Shown piece after piece: positions 40,927 through 50,180 of a stretch of DNA of 64,000 nt (positions are counted from its first letter, which is position 1; each line of letters opens with the position of its first letter). A program made the position numbers and the translations under genes. The stretch comes from Xanthomonas campestris pv. phormiicola. GTDB taxonomy: Bacteria; Pseudomonadota; Gammaproteobacteria; Xanthomonadales; Xanthomonadaceae. The notes under the pieces were generated by a model that worked only from the letters and a program-made list of their open reading frames with translations, was not told the DNA's origin and made no database searches. The stretch is from positions 3,795,001-3,859,000 of the forward strand of contig CP102593.1 of NCBI GenBank assembly GCA_025666215.1. The letters are read 5' to 3'.

Positions 40927-41529
40927 CTACCGCGCAGCGGCCTTCTTCGCAGCACGCTTGCGCGGCGCACGCTTCCTGGCCGCCATTTTCTTCGCCGTGC
41001 TCTTCCTTGCGGTGGAGGCACCGGTCCCGGCCGTCTTCGCCCGCGTCCGCGCCGCCTGCTTCGCCGCGCTCTTGCGCACACTGGCGCCCTTGGTCTGTGC
41101 GGTCTTCTTCGCCGCGGCCGAACGGCTGCTGGCGGTGCGTTTGCTGGCCGCCTGCTTGGCCTGCGTGGACAAGGCCTGCTTACCCACGGTCTGCGAGGCG
41201 GTCTTGCCCTTGCTGGCGGTCTTCAGCGCCTGCTTGGCGCCGCGCGAACGGGTCGGCGACGGCGCGGCGGCCTTGCCGCCCTTCGCTTCCTCCTGCGCGA
41301 CCTTGTTCTTGGTGGACTTGGAGGCGGACTTGGACGCACCGGTCTTGGCCCCGGCGCGGCGTGCCTTGGACAGGCCGATGGCGATCGCCTGCCTGGTCGA
41401 TTTCACCTTGGTCCTGCCCGCGCGCACCCCGTCGATCTCTTCGCGCACGAATTCACCGGCCTGCGTACTGCCGGCCTTGCCCTCGTGCTTGGCGCGCGTG
41501 GCGCGCCTGCTGGCGGATTGCTCTGGCAT
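40927..41529 (-). CDS. DUF6496-like protein with histone-H1-like Lys/Ala tail
   Basis: A 200-residue very basic protein. The N-terminal 65 residues (RATRAKHEGKAGSTQAGEFV through TKVKSTRQAIAIGLSKARRA) form a compact conserved-looking module that I associate with DUF6496, and the remaining 135 residues are Lys/Ala/Ser/Thr-rich with AAKKTAQ and RKRAAKKAA repeats like histone H1 tails. This suggests DNA or RNA binding or nucleoid compaction (inference). A strong AGGAGAA site precedes the ATG at 41529. The low-complexity tail probably varies in length between strains. Confidence 0.8.
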   Translation of the reverse strand: MPEQSASRRATRAKHEGKAGSTQAGEFVREEIDGVRAGRTKVKSTRQAIAIGLSKARRAGAKTGASKSASKSTKNKVAQEEAKGGKAAAPSPTRSRGAKQALKTASKGKTASQTVGKQALSTQAKQAASKRTASSRSAAAKKTAQTKGASVRKSAAKQAARTRAKTAGTGASTARKSTAKKMAARKRAPRKRAAKKAAAR

Positions 41530-41638
41530 GACGTTCTCCTGCAAACGGCCGCAATGGCCATCGCTGCAGATGTAGCAACCCATCGGTAAAGACCAGGCAT
41601 AGAACGGGCGAAGCCGAAGTGCACGCGGGGCGGCACGA

Positions 41639-42208
41639 CTACGCGCCGCCGCAAAGATACGGCGAGTATTTCTGGATCGCGCCCTGGATCGGCGCATGCT
41701 GCCCGTACATGGCCAGGCACACCAGCAGCATCGAGGCGATCGCGTAGGGGCGGCGTGCCGGCATCACGCCCGGTACGCCGCGCCAGCGCAGGAAGCAGGC
41801 GCCGACCAGCGCACCGACCAGCAGCCCGGCGATCACCTCGGACACGCTATGCGCGCGGTCGAAGACGCGCGCGGCGGCGATGGCCGCGGCAAGCGCGAAG
41901 CCGCAGACCAGCGCCGGCCGCGGCGCGTATCGGCCGCCGAGGCACAGCATGAAGGCCATCGGCCACACGACCGCGGCGAGCACGGTGTGGCCGCTGACGA
42001 CCCGGAACTGCAGGGCGCGCACTTCCACGCCGCAGCCGGCATAGAGGATCTTGGTCGCCCCGACCAGCGCTGCGGCCGCGGCCAACAGCCCCAACCACGT
42101 CCACGCCGCACGCGCTCCGCCTCCCCCGATCGCCAGCCACAGGCAACAGAGGGCGGCCAACGGCAGCGTCAACGCCGCGTCGCCGAGGTTGCTGAGCGCA
42201 GACCACAT
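41639..42208 (-). CDS. PAP2-family membrane phosphatase (small)
   Basis: A 189-residue membrane protein with five to six helices. The PAP2 pattern is present: KILYAGCGVEVRALQFRVVS with a lysine and arginine, VVSGHTVLAAVVWP for the PSGH motif, and ARVFDRAHSVSEVIAGLLVG for the SRxxxxxHxxxD motif. I take the second of two ATG codons because AGAGGA sits 6 nt before it and directly abuts the first. It may dephosphorylate undecaprenyl pyrophosphate or another lipid phosphate. It has no operon partner. Confidence 0.82.
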   Translation of the reverse strand: MWSALSNLGDAALTLPLAALCCLWLAIGGGGARAAWTWLGLLAAAAALVGATKILYAGCGVEVRALQFRVVSGHTVLAAVVWPMAFMLCLGGRYAPRPALVCGFALAAAIAAARVFDRAHSVSEVIAGLLVGALVGACFLRWRGVPGVMPARRPYAIASMLLVCLAMYGQHAPIQGAIQKYSPYLCGGA

Positions 42209-42299
42209 GGACATTCCTCTCGAGCGCGCATAGGCAAGGACGCCGGCGCAATGGTGGATCGCGCCATGCTACCGGCGATGGCGACAACGTCGGTGGAAC

Positions 42300-42464
42300 G
42301 AAGCCGCCGACACCCGCGAGATGCCGGCATTTTGCCAGCAGCACGGCATCGTCGCCGACGTGGAAGTGATCGCGATGGAGCAGATCAACGACGCCTTCGC
42401 GCGGCGGCGGAAAGGCGACGTGCACTACCGCTTCGTGATCGATATGGCGCGCTCGGCGCTGTAG
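42300..42464 (+). pseudogene. 3' remnant of an NAD(P)-dependent alcohol dehydrogenase
   Basis: The last 50 or so codons of a cinnamyl-alcohol-dehydrogenase/YjgB-type gene survive: TREMPAFCQQHGIVADVEVI, then MEQINDAFARRRKGDVHYRF, then VIDMARSAL and TAG. This matches the conserved C-terminus of that family, but everything upstream (catalytic and nucleotide-binding domains) is missing, replaced by unrelated sequence. It is therefore a truncated, non-functional relic. Confidence 0.75.
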
Positions 42465-42706
42465 GCGGGGTTGGCCTGCGGCGGCGGCACTGCACGGCAA
42501 CACGCCGTCGCGGGCCGGACGCGCGAGCCAGCACCCAGAGGTGCTTGCGGCAGGGTCCAAGCGGGGAACCGGGACTCTCGCGCCTGGCTTGACCGCCCCC
42601 GCCGCGCAGGCGATGCTCGACGCGGCAGCCGATGCCGCCGCACCGCACCCGCGCAGTTGGCCACGCTGCGCGACCGTCCTGGGCCACGCCAGCAAGGAAG
42701 ACACCG

Positions 42707-42982
42707 ATGTCCGCCAACAAAACCGTCGCGCCTGCCGTCCTGTCCGGCGCCATCAGCCTGTTCGTGGTGCTGGGTCTGTGCGTCGGTCCGCTGTACTTCA
42801 GCGCGGCCCTGGTCTGCCTCGCCATCCTGGCGCTGCGCAACGACACGCGCCAGGCGCAGATGTACGCCGGGCTCGCGCTCGTGTTCCTGCTCGTCGCCTT
42901 CGGCTACGGCATCGGCAAGGACCTGGCGCAACGCGACAACCTGCACGATGCGCAGGCTGTCGAAAGTACCGACCAACAGTAG
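42707..42982 (+). CDS. Small membrane protein
   Basis: A 91-residue protein with two or three hydrophobic segments (VLSGAISLFVVLGLCVGPLY, SAALVCLAILAL, MYAGLALVFLLVAFGYGIG) and a polar tail ending DAQAVESTDQQ. The ATG at 42707 has AAGGAAG eight bases upstream; a longer open frame upstream is not protein-like. I do not recognise the family. It lies 38 bases before the next exported protein gene and may share its message. Confidence 0.7.
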   Translation: MSANKTVAPAVLSGAISLFVVLGLCVGPLYFSAALVCLAILALRNDTRQAQMYAGLALVFLLVAFGYGIGKDLAQRDNLHDAQAVESTDQQ

Positions 42983-43020
42983 CGATCACGATCGCGGCAA
43001 TCCGGCAGGAGCCGACGTCG

Positions 43021-43377
43021 ATGCAAACCCCGCTGGTGTTAGTGCTGGCATTGGCTGGCACACCGCAGCAACAGCCTGCCCCCGAGCGTGCAACGCCGCC
43101 GGAACCCTTGTCCGCCACGTCGCTGCACATTCCCGCCGACGTTTGCTTCGGCACGTCCGATACGGACAAGCGCTGCACTGTCACGGTATCGTTCGAGGTT
43201 CTCGACAGCGGCGCCGTCGGCAAACTCGACGTCATCCGCTCGTCCAGAGACCGTGTCTGCGATCGGGCAGTAATGGAGTCCGTCCGCAGTCGCCGCTATC
43301 CGTTAGGCAAGCCCTTCGCTATCGTCCATGAAACGCTGCAAACTCCGAGTTGCAAGATGGACCGGTTGAAGCGCTAA
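43021..43377 (+). CDS. Exported protein with TonB C-terminal-like domain
   Basis: A 118-residue protein with a short hydrophobic signal (TPLVLVLALAG), a Pro/Glu linker and a domain resembling the TonB C-terminus: CTVTVSFEVLDSGAVGKLDV, then SSRDRVCDRAVMESVRSRRY and PLGKPF. It has paired cysteines and no membrane anchor beyond the signal, so it would be periplasmic and cannot act as a complete energy transducer. Families of such truncated TonB-like proteins are common in this group; the role is unknown. Confidence 0.65.
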   Translation: MQTPLVLVLALAGTPQQQPAPERATPPEPLSATSLHIPADVCFGTSDTDKRCTVTVSFEVLDSGAVGKLDVIRSSRDRVCDRAVMESVRSRRYPLGKPFAIVHETLQTPSCKMDRLKR

Positions 43378-43588
43378 GTTCACCGCCAGCGGGGGCTCGC
43401 GCACAGCGTTCGGCAGAAGGCATGACCTAATGCAGTTCGGAACGGTAAAGCACGATGTGGCGACAACCCGGCACTAAGCGTGCCACTGCCCGCGCGGGTT
43501 TGCGCGTGGCGGCATTGCGCAGCGGCGCGCGACATTTGCCTGCTCGGCACGTACAGTGCCGAGCAGATTGATTGCCGCAAGGATGCCC

Positions 43589-44188
43589 ATGCATTACGCC
43601 GCACTTCGTCCCCTGCTCGAACCCTGGGGCGAGCTACGCCCACAGCCGGTGTCCGACTGGCAGGGACCGATGCCGCTGCCGACAACGCTCGCCGATTTCT
43701 ACGCGCAGGTTGGGCCGTGGGGCGAGACTTACCACGAACAGGTGGGCCCGACCGGCGTGTCGCTCGACATCGGCGGCAACCCGGTCGACATTCCGCCGCT
43801 GCACAAGCTTTGGCAACTGCAAGCCGGGTACCGGTGGAATGCCGTCAGCGGCGAACGCCTTGCGGACTGGAGCGAGCAATGGCTGGTGGTCGCGGACCAA
43901 GGTGCGGACCCTTTCATTCTTGACGTCAGCAGCGGCGAGGTCTTGTTCGCGTTTCACGGTGCAGGCACGTGGGAACCAAAGCTGCTGGCCGCCACGCTGG
44001 ACACCGCATTCGGTGGCCTGGCCACCATCGCCAACGCCATGGCGGAGCTGGGCGACGACGCGTTCGACGACACCGACGAGTTGCTCGCAACGGCCCGAAC
44101 GGCGGTCGCGTCGTCCCTGGCATCGTATCTGGGCAGCGCTGCCCACGCCTCGCAATTCCTGGATGCCTTGGAGTGGTACCCATCTTGA
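43589..44188 (+). CDS. SMI1/KNR4 (SUKH)-like protein
   Basis: A 199-residue soluble protein whose layout resembles SUKH-superfamily proteins: an N-terminal LPTTLADFYAQVGPWG helix-turn, a mid-region DIPPLHKLWQLQAGYRW, and the strand pair WLVVADQGADPFILDVSSGEVLFAFHG. Many SUKH proteins are immunity proteins against nuclease toxins, but no toxin gene is adjacent, so it may be an orphan or have a housekeeping role. The ATG at 43589 follows AAGGA by 5 nt. The family call is moderate because it rests on pattern rather than alignment. Confidence 0.55.
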   Translation: MHYAALRPLLEPWGELRPQPVSDWQGPMPLPTTLADFYAQVGPWGETYHEQVGPTGVSLDIGGNPVDIPPLHKLWQLQAGYRWNAVSGERLADWSEQWLVVADQGADPFILDVSSGEVLFAFHGAGTWEPKLLAATLDTAFGGLATIANAMAELGDDAFDDTDELLATARTAVASSLASYLGSAAHASQFLDALEWYPS

Positions 44189-44400
44189 ACTAGCCCAATA
44201 AGCAGTGCTGCGAGGCCGATCCACAAACGCCCGTGACAGCCGCACGACTGGGAGGAACGAACCACCTACAGTCGCGGCGCTTCCGGGCCAATCGCGAAGC
44301 GCCCTGGGACCGCCAGACTTCCCTCGCTCATCGTGCACCGCATCACAGCTTTTCCTGGCCGATCCGTTAGCGTTGCGTCTGGGCTGACGGGGACTCACAT

Positions 44401-46683
44401 ATGGCATTCCGCACCACGCGGCGCGAGCTATTGCTCGGCGCCGGTTCGCTCGCGTTGCTGTCGCAGATGCCGATGGGCTTCGCCTTGCCGCGCAACGCGG
44501 CGAAGACGCCCGCCTTCATCGATGCGCTGATCGCACGCATGACGGTGGAAGAGAAGGCCGGGCAGCTGACCCTGTCCGGCTCGGCGCAGCAGACCGATGC
44601 CGCGGCGGCGGCCAATCCGGTCAACGTGCGGCCTACTGCCGAAGGCCAGCTGGCCGCGGCGCGCGCCGGGCGCCTGACCGGCATCTTCAACGGCTCCAAC
44701 GTGCGCTGGCACCAGCAGTTGCAGCAGGCCGCGCTGCAGAGCCGGCTGCGGATCCCGCTGCTGTTCGCCGCCGACGTGATCCACGGCTTCACCACCGTGT
44801 TCCCGGTGCCGCTGGCCGAGGCCGCCAGCTTCGAGCCGGAACTGGCGCAGCGCACTGCGCGCGCCGCGGCGCTGGAAGCCAGCGCGGTCGGCATCGACTG
44901 GACCTTCGCGCCGATGGTGGATATCGCCCGCGACGCGCGTTGGGGCCGCGGCGTGGAGGGCAGCGGCGAGGACGTGCTGCTCGGCCGCCGCTTCGCGCAG
45001 GCCCGGGTGCGCGGCTTCCAGGGCGAGGGCCTCGGCCACGCCGATGCGCTGGCCGCCTGCCCCAAGCATTTCGCCGCCTACGGCGCGGCCGAGGCCGGGC
45101 TCGACTACAACACCGTCGACATCTCCGAACGCACCCTGCGCGAGGTGTATTTCCCGCCGTTCCAGGCCGCGTTCGACGCCGGCGCGGTGACCACGATGGC
45201 CGCGTTCAACGAGATCGCCGGCATTCCGGCCACCGCCAACGCCTGGCTGCTGAGCGAGGTGCTGCGCGGCGAATGGGACTACCGCGGACTGGTGGTGTCC
45301 GACTACACCGGCGACCAGGAACTGGTCGCGCACGGCTTCGCCCGCGATGCGCGCGACGCGGCACGGCTGGCGTTCCTGGCCGGCGTGGACATCAGCATGC
45401 AGAGCGGGCTGTACCTGCAGCACCTGCCCGGCCTGGTCGCCGACGGCGCGGTGACGATGGCGCAACTCGATGCCTCGGTGCGCCGCGTGCTGCGGTTCAA
45501 GGCCGCACTCGGCCTGTTCGACGATCCGTTCCTGCGCATCGTGCCCGAGCGCGCGCAGGCGCGGCAGCGGCGCCCGGAGACGCTGGCGCTGGCGCGCGAG
45601 GCGGCGCGCAAGTCGGTGGTGCTGCTGAAGAACGACGGCGAGTTGCTGCCGCTCAAGCGCCACGGCCAGCGCATTGCGCTGATCGGGCCGATGGCGGCCA
45701 ACTGGGTGGACAGCGCCGGGCCGTGGACGCTGTTCGGCGGCGACGACAGCGGCAACGACCTGGCCACCGCGCTGCGCGCGCAACTGGCCGATCGCACCGC
45801 GCTGCAGGTAGTGGAAGGCTGCGCGTTCGAACACAGCCTGCCCGGCGGCGTGCAGGCCGCGGTCGCCGCCGCGGCCAGCGCCGATGTGGCGGTGCTGGCG
45901 ATCGGCGAACCGCTGCGCTATTCCGGCGAAGCGCAGTCGCGCACCGAGATCGTCATTCCGCCGGCGCAGCAATCGCTGCTGGCCGCGGTCGCGGCGACCG
46001 GCACGCCGGTGGTGGTGGTCCTCAGCAACGGCCGCGCGCTGGTGCTCGACGGCGCGGTGCTGGAAGCGCCGGCGATCCTGGTGAGCTGGTTCCTGGGTTC
46101 GGCCTCGGGTGCGGCGCTGGCCGACGTCCTGTTCGGCGCATACAGCCCGTCCGCGCGCCTGCCGGTGAGTTTCCCGCACGAAGCCGGGCAAGTGCCGTAC
46201 AGCTACGCGCACAAGCCCAGCGGCCGCCCCGACCCGCGCCCGGACGCGCTGCTGCCGTTCAAGACCCACTACCGCACCGTGCCCAACGCCGCGCTGTTCC
46301 CGTTCGGCCACGGCCTGACCTACGGCCGCATCGAATACGGCGAACTGGCGCTGAGCGACGCGCGGCTCGCCGCCGGCGGCACCTTGCAGATCAGCGCACG
46401 CATCCACAACCGCGGCACCCGCGATGCGGAGGAAGTGGTGCAGCTGTACGTACGCGACCGCAGCGCCAGCGTCACCCGCCCGGTGCGCGAACTGAAGGAG
46501 TTCCGCAAGGTCGCGGTGGCGGCCGGTGGCAGCGTCGGCGTGGAATTCGTGTTGCGCCGCGAGGATCTGCTGTTCGTCGGTCAGGCATTGAAACCGACCG
46601 TGGAGCCGGGCGTGTTCGATGTATGGGTGGCGCCATCGGCCGAGGCGGCTGGCCTATCTGCGAGCTTCGAATTGGTGGACTGA
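44401..46683 (+). CDS. bglX: Glycoside hydrolase family 3 beta-glucosidase
   Basis: A 760-residue periplasmic beta-glucosidase/xylosidase. A twin-arginine-like signal (TTRRELLLGAGSLALLSQMP) suggests folded export. The TIM-barrel domain includes CPKHFAAYGAAEAGLDYNTV and the nucleophile Asp301 in GLVVSDYTGDQEL. The alpha/beta sandwich follows (KSVVLLKNDGELLPLKR, IGPMAANW), and the C-terminal fibronectin-like domain has FGHGLTYGRIEYGELALSD. Such enzymes degrade cellobiose and other plant cell-wall oligosaccharides, apt for a plant-associated host (inference). A GGGGA ribosome site precedes the ATG. The gene name follows the E. coli BglX type and is tentative. Confidence 0.92.
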   Translation: MAFRTTRRELLLGAGSLALLSQMPMGFALPRNAAKTPAFIDALIARMTVEEKAGQLTLSGSAQQTDAAAAANPVNVRPTAEGQLAAARAGRLTGIFNGSNVRWHQQLQQAALQSRLRIPLLFAADVIHGFTTVFPVPLAEAASFEPELAQRTARAAALEASAVGIDWTFAPMVDIARDARWGRGVEGSGEDVLLGRRFAQARVRGFQGEGLGHADALAACPKHFAAYGAAEAGLDYNTVDISERTLREVYFPPFQAAFDAGAVTTMAAFNEIAGIPATANAWLLSEVLRGEWDYRGLVVSDYTGDQELVAHGFARDARDAARLAFLAGVDISMQSGLYLQHLPGLVADGAVTMAQLDASVRRVLRFKAALGLFDDPFLRIVPERAQARQRRPETLALAREAARKSVVLLKNDGELLPLKRHGQRIALIGPMAANWVDSAGPWTLFGGDDSGNDLATALRAQLADRTALQVVEGCAFEHSLPGGVQAAVAAAASADVAVLAIGEPLRYSGEAQSRTEIVIPPAQQSLLAAVAATGTPVVVVLSNGRALVLDGAVLEAPAILVSWFLGSASGAALADVLFGAYSPSARLPVSFPHEAGQVPYSYAHKPSGRPDPRPDALLPFKTHYRTVPNAALFPFGHGLTYGRIEYGELALSDARLAAGGTLQISARIHNRGTRDAEEVVQLYVRDRSASVTRPVRELKEFRKVAVAAGGSVGVEFVLRREDLLFVGQALKPTVEPGVFDVWVAPSAEAAGLSASFELVD

Positions 46684-47073
46684 AAAGCGGGAGCGTTTCG
46701 CGACAGCGAACCCTGTAGGAGTCAACGGTCATGCAGGGACAATGGCAGGAGGTGCACAAGGTGCTCGATCGCATGCGATGGCATGCATCGAGCCAGCGCG
46801 GGTACTTGTGCATGCAGGCGACGATGGCGACTTCAGCCGCGACACACCATCAATAAAGCCCGTCGCGGCTGAAGCCTCCTACAGGACGCAAGGTGTCAGC
46901 CGCGCAGCGCCTGCGACAGGAACCGCACAGTGCGGCCGCAGGCAGCGGCCCGAACAGCATCGGTCGTGCATGTCAGCGGCGCCATTGGCGATGCGATGCG
47001 CTTGCGGGAGTTATCCGCGGCAGACAGATCATTGTGGGTTCACTGCCTGCAATCAGATGAGAGAGAAGGCGCG
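46684..47073. repeat. Intergenic region with CTTCAGCCGCGAC inverted repeat
   Basis: No gene is supported in these 390 bases. A perfect 13-bp inverted repeat CTTCAGCCGCGAC (46831-46843) and GTCGCGGCTGAAG (46862-46874) is flanked by CTGTAGGAG and CTCCTACAG words, the hallmark of a dispersed repeat family of Xanthomonas-type genomes. It may form a hairpin that ends the GH3 message. Confidence 0.7.
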
Positions 47074-49590
47074 CTAGCCTTGCATCGCCTCGGCGAGAAA
47101 TGGCGCAGTCCGGCTACGCGCATGCCGCGCCACCGCCTGCGGCTCGCCGGCGACGACCACCTTGCCGCCTTCATCGCCGGCACCAGGCCCCATATCGATG
47201 ATCCAGTCGCTGGCCGCGGCCACGCGCATGTCGTGTTCGACCGCCACCACCGTATTGCCCGCCTCCACCAGCCCGTGCAATTGGCGCAGCAGCGTGTCCA
47301 CGTCGGCCGGGTGCAGGCCGGTGGTCGGTTCGTCGAGCACGTAGACGGTGTCGCGGCGCTGCGCGCGTTGCAGCTCGGTGGCCAGCTTGATGCGCTGCGC
47401 TTCGCCGCCGGACAGCTCGGTGGCCGGCTGGCCCAGCCGCAGATAGCCGAGCCCTACCTCGCCCAGCACCTGCAGCGGCCGCGCGATCACCGCGTCGCCG
47501 GCGAAGAAGTCCGCCGCCTGCGCCACGGTCATGCGCAGCACTTGCGCGATGGTGTGTCCGCGCAGTTCGATCTCCAGCGTCTTGGCGTTGTAGCGCGCGC
47601 CATGGCAGGTGGGGCACGGCGCGTAGACGCTGGGCATGAACAGCAGTTCCACGCACACCGCGCCCTCGCCTTCGCAGGTCTCGCAGCGGCCCTTGGCGAC
47701 ATTGAACGAGAAGCGGCCGGCGTCGTACTTGCGCTTGCGCGCGGCCGGCGTGGCGGCGAAGCGCTTGCGCACGTGATCGAACAGGCCGGTATAGGTGGCC
47801 AGATTGGAGCGCGGCGTGCGCCCGATCGGTTTCTGGTCCACCTGCACCAGGCGCCGCACATGCTGCAGGCCGTCGACGATGCATCCGTCGGTCGCGACCT
47901 GCGCGCCGCGCTCCAGCGGATCCACGCCTTCTTCCGGATCGATGCGCTCCTGGCCAAGATGCGTGCCGAGCAATTCCACCAGCGCCTGGCTGACCAGCGA
48001 CGACTTGCCCGAGCCGGACACGCCGGTGACCGTGGTGAACACGCCCAGCGGAATGTCCACGTCCAGCGCGGCGACGTTGTTGCGGGTGATGCCGCGCAGC
48101 TGCAGCCACGCGCCCGGTGCGCGCGGCGCGTGCGCGATCGGTGCCTGCTCGGCGAACAGGTAGCGGCGCGTGGACGAGGCGGCGACCTGCGCCAGTCCCG
48201 CCGGCGGTCCGCTGTACAGCACCTGCCCGCCCTGCTCGCCCGCGCCGGGGCCGACATCGACGATCCAGTCGGCATGGCGGATCACGTCGATCTCGTGCTC
48301 GACCACGAACAGCGAATTGCCCGCGGCCTTGAGCTGGTCCAGCGCCGCCAGCAGCGCCTGCGCATCGGCCGGATGCAGGCCGGCGGAGGGCTCGTCCATC
48401 ACGTAGACCACGCCGAACAGCTGCGAACGGATCTGCGTGGCCAGGCGCAGCCGCTGCAGTTCGCCCGGCGACAGCGTCGGCGTGCTGCGTTCCAGGGTGA
48501 GATAGCCCAGGCCCAGTTCCTGCAGGATCTGGATCCGCGCCAGCAGATCCTGGGCGATGCGCTGCGCGGCGATGGCCTGCTCGGGATGGCGCTTGGCCTC
48601 GCGCGTGCGCCCCGCCGCGGCCGGGCGCAGCAGGTCGGCCACCTGTGTGAGCGGGCGCTGCGACAGCGCGCCGATGTCGAGTCCGGCGAAGGTCACCGAC
48701 AGCGCCTCGCGGCGCAGGCGCTTGCCGTCGCAGGTCGGGCATGGCGTGCTCAGCAGGTACTGCGCCACGCGCTTCTTGATCAGCGCGCTCTGCGTGCTGG
48801 CGAAGGTGTGCAGCACGTAGCGGCGCGCGCTGCTGAAGGTGCCCATGTAGGCCGGTTCCTGCTTGCGCCGCAGTGCGCGCTGGGTTTCGGCCAGGCTGAA
48901 ACCCGGATACACCGGCACCGTCGGCTGCTCGTCGGTGTACAGGATCCAGTCGCGGGTCTTCTTCGGCAGCTTGGCCCACGGCACGTCGACGTCGTGGCCG
49001 AGCGTGGTGAGGATGTCGCGCAGGTTCTGCCCGTGCCAGGCCGGCGGCCACGCGGCGACGGCGCGCTCGCGGATGCTCAGCGAGCGGTCCGGCACCATCG
49101 ACGCCTCGGTGGCGTCGTAGATGCGGCCCAGGCCGTGGCAGGTGGGACAGGCGCCGGCCGGCGTGTTTGGCGAGAAGCCGTCGGCATAGATGATGGCCTG
49201 TCCCGGCGGATAGTCGCCGGCGCGCGAATACAGCATGCGCAGCGAATTGGAGATGGTGGTGACGCTGCCCACCGACGAGCGCGTGCTCGGCGCACCGCGA
49301 TGCTGCTGCAGCGCCACTGCCGGCGGCAGGCCTTCGATCGAATCCACGTCCGGCACCCCGGCCTGGTCGATCAGGCGCCGCGCATACGGCGAAATCGAAT
49401 CCAGGTAGCGGCGCTGCGCCTCGGCGAACAGCGTGCCGAACGCCAGCGAGGACTTGCCGGAGCCGGACACGCCGGTGAACACCACCAGCGCATCGCGCGG
49501 CAGCTCCACGTCCACATCCTTGAGGTTGTGTTCGCGGGCGCCGCGGACGCGGACGAAACCGGAGGCGGGAGAAACGGGCGGCTTGGGCAT
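47074..49590 (-). CDS. UvrA-like excinuclease ABC subunit A paralogue
   Basis: An 838-residue ABC-type ATPase with two nucleotide-binding halves, each with Walker A GVSGSGKSS, an LSPGE or LSGGE signature (TLSPGELQRLRLATQ, ELSGGEAQRIKLATE) and Walker B (VYVMDEPSAGLHP, VYVLDEPTTGLHP). Zinc fingers CPTCHGLG, CPTCDGK, CETCEGEG and CPTCHGAR are kept. It is about 100 residues shorter than true UvrA, mainly in the UvrB-binding region, so it belongs to the UvrA2 class found with drug-resistance or DNA-protection functions rather than the core repair gene. I use the ATG at 49590 because homologous sequence begins just after it. It has no partner genes. Confidence 0.9.
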   Translation of the reverse strand: MPKPPVSPASGFVRVRGAREHNLKDVDVELPRDALVVFTGVSGSGKSSLAFGTLFAEAQRRYLDSISPYARRLIDQAGVPDVDSIEGLPPAVALQQHRGAPSTRSSVGSVTTISNSLRMLYSRAGDYPPGQAIIYADGFSPNTPAGACPTCHGLGRIYDATEASMVPDRSLSIRERAVAAWPPAWHGQNLRDILTTLGHDVDVPWAKLPKKTRDWILYTDEQPTVPVYPGFSLAETQRALRRKQEPAYMGTFSSARRYVLHTFASTQSALIKKRVAQYLLSTPCPTCDGKRLRREALSVTFAGLDIGALSQRPLTQVADLLRPAAAGRTREAKRHPEQAIAAQRIAQDLLARIQILQELGLGYLTLERSTPTLSPGELQRLRLATQIRSQLFGVVYVMDEPSAGLHPADAQALLAALDQLKAAGNSLFVVEHEIDVIRHADWIVDVGPGAGEQGGQVLYSGPPAGLAQVAASSTRRYLFAEQAPIAHAPRAPGAWLQLRGITRNNVAALDVDIPLGVFTTVTGVSGSGKSSLVSQALVELLGTHLGQERIDPEEGVDPLERGAQVATDGCIVDGLQHVRRLVQVDQKPIGRTPRSNLATYTGLFDHVRKRFAATPAARKRKYDAGRFSFNVAKGRCETCEGEGAVCVELLFMPSVYAPCPTCHGARYNAKTLEIELRGHTIAQVLRMTVAQAADFFAGDAVIARPLQVLGEVGLGYLRLGQPATELSGGEAQRIKLATELQRAQRRDTVYVLDEPTTGLHPADVDTLLRQLHGLVEAGNTVVAVEHDMRVAAASDWIIDMGPGAGDEGGKVVVAGEPQAVARHARSRTAPFLAEAMQG

Positions 49591-49719
49591 TGGCTGCGAA
49601 GTTGGCAAGAGCTTGCGCAAGCTTAGCGGGGTCGGGCGGAGGTGGCCGTGTAGGTGCTGGCGCGATGGCCGCGGCGTCGCGTTCGCGACATGGACACCTG
49701 TCAATCGACATGCATTCTT

Positions 49720-49866
49720 GCAGGAGAGGCTTCAGTCCCGGCACGGCCCGAAGCCGTCAGCTCCACCGCTGCGCTGGTCAAGGCATGGGGCTGAAGCCCC
49801 TCCTACAGAAAACTTGCGGCAAGCTGGCCGGGTGCACTGTGGGAGGGACTTCAGTCCCGACGCTGC
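49720..49866. repeat. Cluster of GGCTTCAGTCCCG-type intergenic repeats
   Basis: Three related units (GAGGCTTCAGTCCCG, GGGGCTGAAGCCCCTCCTAC and GGGAGGGACTTCAGTCCCG) alternate in orientation in the 280 bases between the UvrA paralogue and the zinc-finger gene. They belong to the same dispersed family as the repeat near 46.85 kb. No gene is present. Confidence 0.7.
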
Positions 49867-49874
49867 CCCTTCCG

Positions 49875-50180
49875 CTACACGTAACGCGGAATCGGCCCCA
49901 GCTGCGGCGTCTGGTCCGGCAGCTCCACTTCGGTCTCGTCCACGTAGCACCAGCCCCAGCCCTCGGGCGGGTCGTAGCCTTCGATGATCGGGTGCGCGGT
50001 CTGGTGGAAATGCTTGGTGGCGTGGCGGTGCGGCGAGTCGTCGCAGCAGCCGACGTGGCCGCAGCTGCGGCACAGGCGCAGGTGCACCCAGGGGCTGCCG
50101 ATCTTCAGGCACTCTTCGCAGCCGCGCGCGCTCGGCGTGACCTCGGCGATCGTGGAAAGATGGGAACACTGCGCTGTCAT
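49875..50180 (-). CDS. UBP-type zinc finger protein
   Basis: A 101-residue protein formed almost entirely by a UBP zinc finger, a fold that in eukaryotes binds ubiquitin and that occurs in bacteria as small stand-alone proteins of unknown function. Zinc-ligand candidates are visible in QCSHL, GCEECL, LCRSCGHVGCCDDSPHRHA and KHFHQTAHP, and it ends with GWGWCYVDETEVELP. Its ATG overlaps the stop codon of the FAD oxidoreductase (ATGA), so the two proteins are co-made and may work together, possibly through redox-sensitive cysteines (inference). Confidence 0.88.
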   Translation of the reverse strand: MTAQCSHLSTIAEVTPSARGCEECLKIGSPWVHLRLCRSCGHVGCCDDSPHRHATKHFHQTAHPIIEGYDPPEGWGWCYVDETEVELPDQTPQLGPIPRYV

